Positions 62,601 to 64,000 of a DNA stretch of 64,000 nucleotides are shown here, one piece after another. The position numbers and the translations under genes were made by a program. A model generated the notes under the pieces. It was not told the DNA's origin and did no database searches. It worked only from the letters and a program-made list of their open reading frames with translations. Where the stretch lies: assembly GCA_020636135.1 (NCBI GenBank), contig JACJYK010000002.1, forward strand, positions 763,501-827,500. Direction: 5' to 3'. Positions within the stretch are counted from its first letter, which is position 1, and each line of letters starts with the position of its first letter. The DNA comes from Lewinellaceae bacterium (GTDB lineage Bacteria; Bacteroidota; Bacteroidia; Chitinophagales; Saprospiraceae).

Positions 62601-62837
62601 AAACTGTTGGTAGGGCAGAAATTGAGACGCATCGCACACATTGGTTCCGCTGGAATCTATGCAGTCACGCAACTGATACTGCATACTTTCGCTCACGTTG
62701 CGAACTTCCTGCTGGTATTCGGTGAATAAGTTATTCTCCTGTAAGCCCAAAGTGGAACAGGAGGACCAGATGCCAGTCAGCAACAAGCATATTCCCAAGT
62801 TCCATAGACTTGTGTATGGAGCATGCGACTTCATCAA
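59667..62837 (-). CDS. NtrY-like sensor histidine kinase with large membrane sensor region
   Basis: 1056 residues. A long N-terminal region has about ten or more hydrophobic helices (the first at LGICLLLTGIWSSC) separated by a periplasmic-type loop of 100 or so residues, and a second extracytoplasmic segment before the last membrane pass near 770. Then come HAMP (ANSITRPLFALGENLKQI), the H-box VAHEIKNPLTPMKLSIQHMQ with His835, and the HATPase domain with NLVKNATQCIP, VEDNGIGIPDN and GTGLGLAISHNI. The H-box and layout match NtrY-type kinases. No response regulator lies next to it. The ligand is unknown. Confidence 0.9.
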   Translation of the reverse strand: MMKSHAPYTSLWNLGICLLLTGIWSSCSTLGLQENNLFTEYQQEVRNVSESMQYQLRDCIDSSGTNVCDASQFLPYQQFYVKERTNWTFWAGNKIPVDALDSLLALPIRDGIIQIGTKHYLFYKQKTLTTEAVSLSSLEDIGNYLFQVEDMLQVHWPEGKSWIELNPDQLPVAINIERQLKSQNTMLIILAVTLWIILFLGLYILLSRHADWKPWKTYTAWGIGNLLLAVSIPLSVMPMFADGSISSKLAGYTLISVLLLGMVFYLHRQSDRFFIYLRKKKLGDIPLTGLTYIFIIVSFLILARIAQTFVLNLRIPLELDNFFASQIISLVALVCLIILCIALFVLHHRLLTEIIERDVDRKVRLIGYLAASFISLPVYWLLSIAFSWTFFFLFAAIYIILFELFLEAVRPSITWLITWLILFSGFTAIILFKFNWLEDLELRKQIGYELLTNPPENVENYSVALYRDGVLDPTNAPDIYPINFPFQISGEQGYQEIIQDGRSELLVWLNPRNIAVIGKPLMGMIKPISAFSYVFILFLICFILLVLSNTYGRFIPNSLQIDLSNSQSLRNRIQLSVIAVIMASFLIIAVITVFYFKNSSEAAQYSQLRSKLSAAIQSIELTMTATSPGLTNLDRINVQLKDFANINKTNLELFDQYGHRLRSFSANGMQPQVYNEWVPYHIYRQFAANRDGDVTYLDIQSDYGTTFFAPIYTPTRLAGFISIPDLDSSKLLQQNVNDFIGTLLNVYIFLLLLAGSVAIAVANSITRPLFALGENLKQIKLGQPNKKLHWDNMDEVGELINNYNEMIQKLEDSAQFLAHTEREMAWREMAKQVAHEIKNPLTPMKLSIQHMQMAIRSRPEEIQQVVDRVSHTLVEQIDNLSQIASEFSNFAKMPQPENEKVILNEIVANVHDLFRKREDMDISLYVPIDEIYVFADKNHLLRVLNNLVKNATQCIPKSRRGKIMIRLYKEGDHARIEVEDNGIGIPDNMKDKVFYPNFTTKSSGTGLGLAISHNIIESFNGKIYFKTELNKGTTFIIDLPLMHMKDNYMITERVTL

Positions 62838-62996
62838 ACAAAATTATTATTTATTTTCATAATGTATAACTTTCATTATATGAATGTTAAATAAGTAATA
62901 AATTAATCTAATGCGTAACTGATTCAAATTTTGGTGCTTACGATGAGCCAGGTCGCTGCCATTGGAATATCCGGTCGTACATTGGGCAGGAAGTGT

Positions 62997-63004
62997 TATT
63001 TTTG
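62997..63004 (+). promoter_or_regulatory. -7 promoter element of rnpB
   Basis: TATTTTTG, a perfect TAnnTTTG, placing the transcription start at about 63009, where P1 of RNase P RNA begins. Confidence 0.6.
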
Positions 63005-63008
63005 AGGT

Positions 63009-63376
63009 CGGCTGGCCACTCTGTCGCTCTACCTGGGTAGGGAGGAAAGTCCGGACAACGCAGAGCACCACACCACCTAACGGGTGGGGCTTCCCGGTAG
63101 GGGGAGGTACAGAGCGTGTCACAGAAAATTACCGCCTAAGCAGGGTTTCCTGCCGGTAAGGGTGAAAACGTGCGGTAAGAGCGCACGGCGTCTTCCAGCA
63201 ATGGATGGGGCGGATAAACCTTGTGGGTTGCAATGTCACGTACATCCTGATGGTATTATCCTGCAGGTTGCTCGCCTGCATTGGCTTCGGCCAGGTCAGG
63301 AGGGGTAGACAGCTTAGATAAATGACAGAGACGGAATATTTTTCCGGACAGAATCCGGCTTACAGGCCAGTTATCC
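63009..63376 (+). ncRNA. rnpB: RNase P RNA (bacterial type A-like)
   Basis: Catalytic RNA that trims tRNA 5' leaders. The conserved regions are in the right order: GGAGGAAAGTCCGGACA (63041-63057), ACAGAAAATTACCGCC (63121-63136), GGTAAGGGTGAAAACGTGCG (63155-63174) followed by GTAAGAGCGCAC, AGATAAATGACAGAG (63316-63330) and ACAGAATCCGGCTTACAGGC (63348-63367). CTGGCC (63012-63017) and GGCCAG (63365-63370) close P1. The ends are approximate to a few bases. Lies between the sensor kinase (minus) and porV (minus) in the opposite orientation. Confidence 0.95.
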
Positions 63377-63387
63377 TACCAAATAAA

Positions 63388-63417
63388 AAAGCCCTGGAGA
63401 GCAATCACCAGGGCTTT
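63388..63417. terminator. Bidirectional terminator between rnpB and porV
   Basis: AAAGCCCTGG (63388-63397) pairs perfectly with CCAGGGCTTT (63408-63417) around a 10-nt loop. T tracts occur on both sides: TTTATATATTTTT for the plus strand, and a run of Ts on the minus strand after the porV stop. Confidence 0.85.
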
Positions 63418-63440
63418 ATATATTTTTAGTTTGAAACGTA

Positions 63441-64000
63441 CTATTCGCCACCAAAATCAAACACCAGACCAAACCTCAGGGTATTGTCCAGCGGGTTGCG
63501 CTGATTGGATGTGGGCACCAGGTAGGACAAGTTCAGACCAAATACATTGTATTTGACGCCAAGCCCTACAGTGAGGTAGTTCCGGGCTCCTTTTGTAGGG
63601 TGCTCGTAGAAGTACCCCAGGCGGACAGCAAATTGTTTATCATACCAATATTCTGCCCCGATCGAGTAATTGATCTCATGGAGTTCTTCACTGAAATCGA
63701 TACCGTCTCCAAAAGAACTGAACCAGGAACTGACTACAGATTGCTTTTTATAATCCGTGCTACCGCTGTACGGCGGAGTAGGAACCATCAACTTGTTCAT
63801 ATCAACTGCGACGGTCAGTGAGTTGTAATCATCCAGATCGATGTCATAGGCAAAGCCCAACCCGAAATTGGCAGGGATGAAGTCGTTGACATCCTGGGTA
63901 TAGGATATTTTGGTTCCTAAATTACGGAGGGCAAGACCTGCCCGGATGGTACCATTATCAACCGGAGAGATGTACGAGAAGGACAAGTCTGCAGCTCCGG
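63441..64000 (-). CDS. porV: PorV-like T9SS outer-membrane protein, 5' part outside window
   Basis: The frame is open to the window edge (…GAADLSFSYISPVDNG), so the N-terminal half is missing and the TTG at 63986 is internal. About 186 C-terminal residues are visible. Beta-barrel strands alternate (AVRLGYFYEHPTKGARNYLT, LGVKYNVFGLNLSYLVP) and end DNTLRFGLVFDFGGE, as in the FadL-like PorV/LptO family. PorV shuttles T9SS substrates from the translocon to the attachment complex, so it would serve proteins such as the type-B CTD protein at 10.0-12.7 kb. PorQ or a related barrel is the alternative. Confidence 0.8.
   Translation of the reverse strand, partial: GAADLSFSYISPVDNGTIRAGLALRNLGTKISYTQDVNDFIPANFGLGFAYDIDLDDYNSLTVAVDMNKLMVPTPPYSGSTDYKKQSVVSSWFSSFGDGIDFSEELHEINYSIGAEYWYDKQFAVRLGYFYEHPTKGARNYLTVGLGVKYNVFGLNLSYLVPTSNQRNPLDNTLRFGLVFDFGGE

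Noticed and set aside
62847..63159. Open frames on both strands across 62847-63159
   Set aside because: They run across the conserved RNase P RNA and have no protein-like features.
1..64000. tRNA genes, insertion sequences, prophage or attachment sites
   Set aside because: None found by eye: no cloverleaf-like segments in gaps, no transposase or integrase, and no terminal repeats.

Overview
The window is one contiguous stretch of a Bacteroidota chromosome, plausibly from the Saprospiria/Chitinophagia side of the phylum (the class is inference). The signs are: a type IX secretion (T9SS) type-B C-terminal sorting domain on a secreted FN3-type protein, a PorV homologue at the right edge, many near-perfect Bacteroidota promoter -7 elements (TAnnTTTG) before genes, almost no Shine-Dalgarno sequences, and Bacteroidota-type RpoB, YebC and ribosomal proteins. 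I see no mobile element, CRISPR array, prophage or tRNA gene.

Layout. (1) 1-7734: rpoB (5' end outside the window) and rpoC, closed by a strong intrinsic terminator. (2) 7.8-37.2 kb: about 29.5 kb of accessory and housekeeping genes in short units on both strands. These are: a ROK-family regulator or kinase; a minus-strand series (polytopic glycosyltransferase-like protein, RtcB RNA ligase, T9SS-exported protein, riboflavin synthase); a GT2 glycosyltransferase followed by an in-frame 9-bp tandem repeat; a BlaI/BlaR1-type pair with a promoter-embedded dyad; YebC; lipoproteins including a DUF3089 hydrolase and a vanadium-haloperoxidase-like enzyme; a Tat-exported Gfo/Idh oxidoreductase; a NagX-like acyltransferase; a DapA/NanA-family lyase; a squalene-cyclase-like protein and a GH13 enzyme; a zinc-ribbon protein; ssb; an HtrA-like protease; a KOW-Smr protein; an amidohydrolase; a polyprenyl diphosphate synthase; and a GNAT acetyltransferase. 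(3) 37.2-55.8 kb: the fused str-S10-spc-alpha ribosomal cluster (rpsL to rplQ, with fusA, secY, map, infA, rpmJ and rpoA), starting at a good promoter and ending at a strong terminator. tuf and adk are absent. (4) 55.8-59.6 kb: carA, eno, a FtsB/DivIC-like protein and sucD. (5) 59.7-64 kb: an NtrY-like histidine kinase, the RNase P RNA gene rnpB, and the 3' part of porV.

How the genes fit together: the two ends are transcription and translation machinery plus central metabolism. The middle leans toward the cell envelope and carbohydrates: lipoproteins, a T9SS substrate, glycosyltransferases, and sugar-acid or amino-sugar-type enzymes. The least explained signals are intergenic. They are the 9-bp repeat that continues the GT2 reading frame past its stop codon, several perfect dyads in divergent or isolated gaps, a TAAACGT motif cluster between a zinc-ribbon gene and ssb, and hairpins in the leaders or gaps of the str, S10 and alpha segments. 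I did not find a clear, complete, undescribed multi-gene system; the candidates are listed as separate observations.
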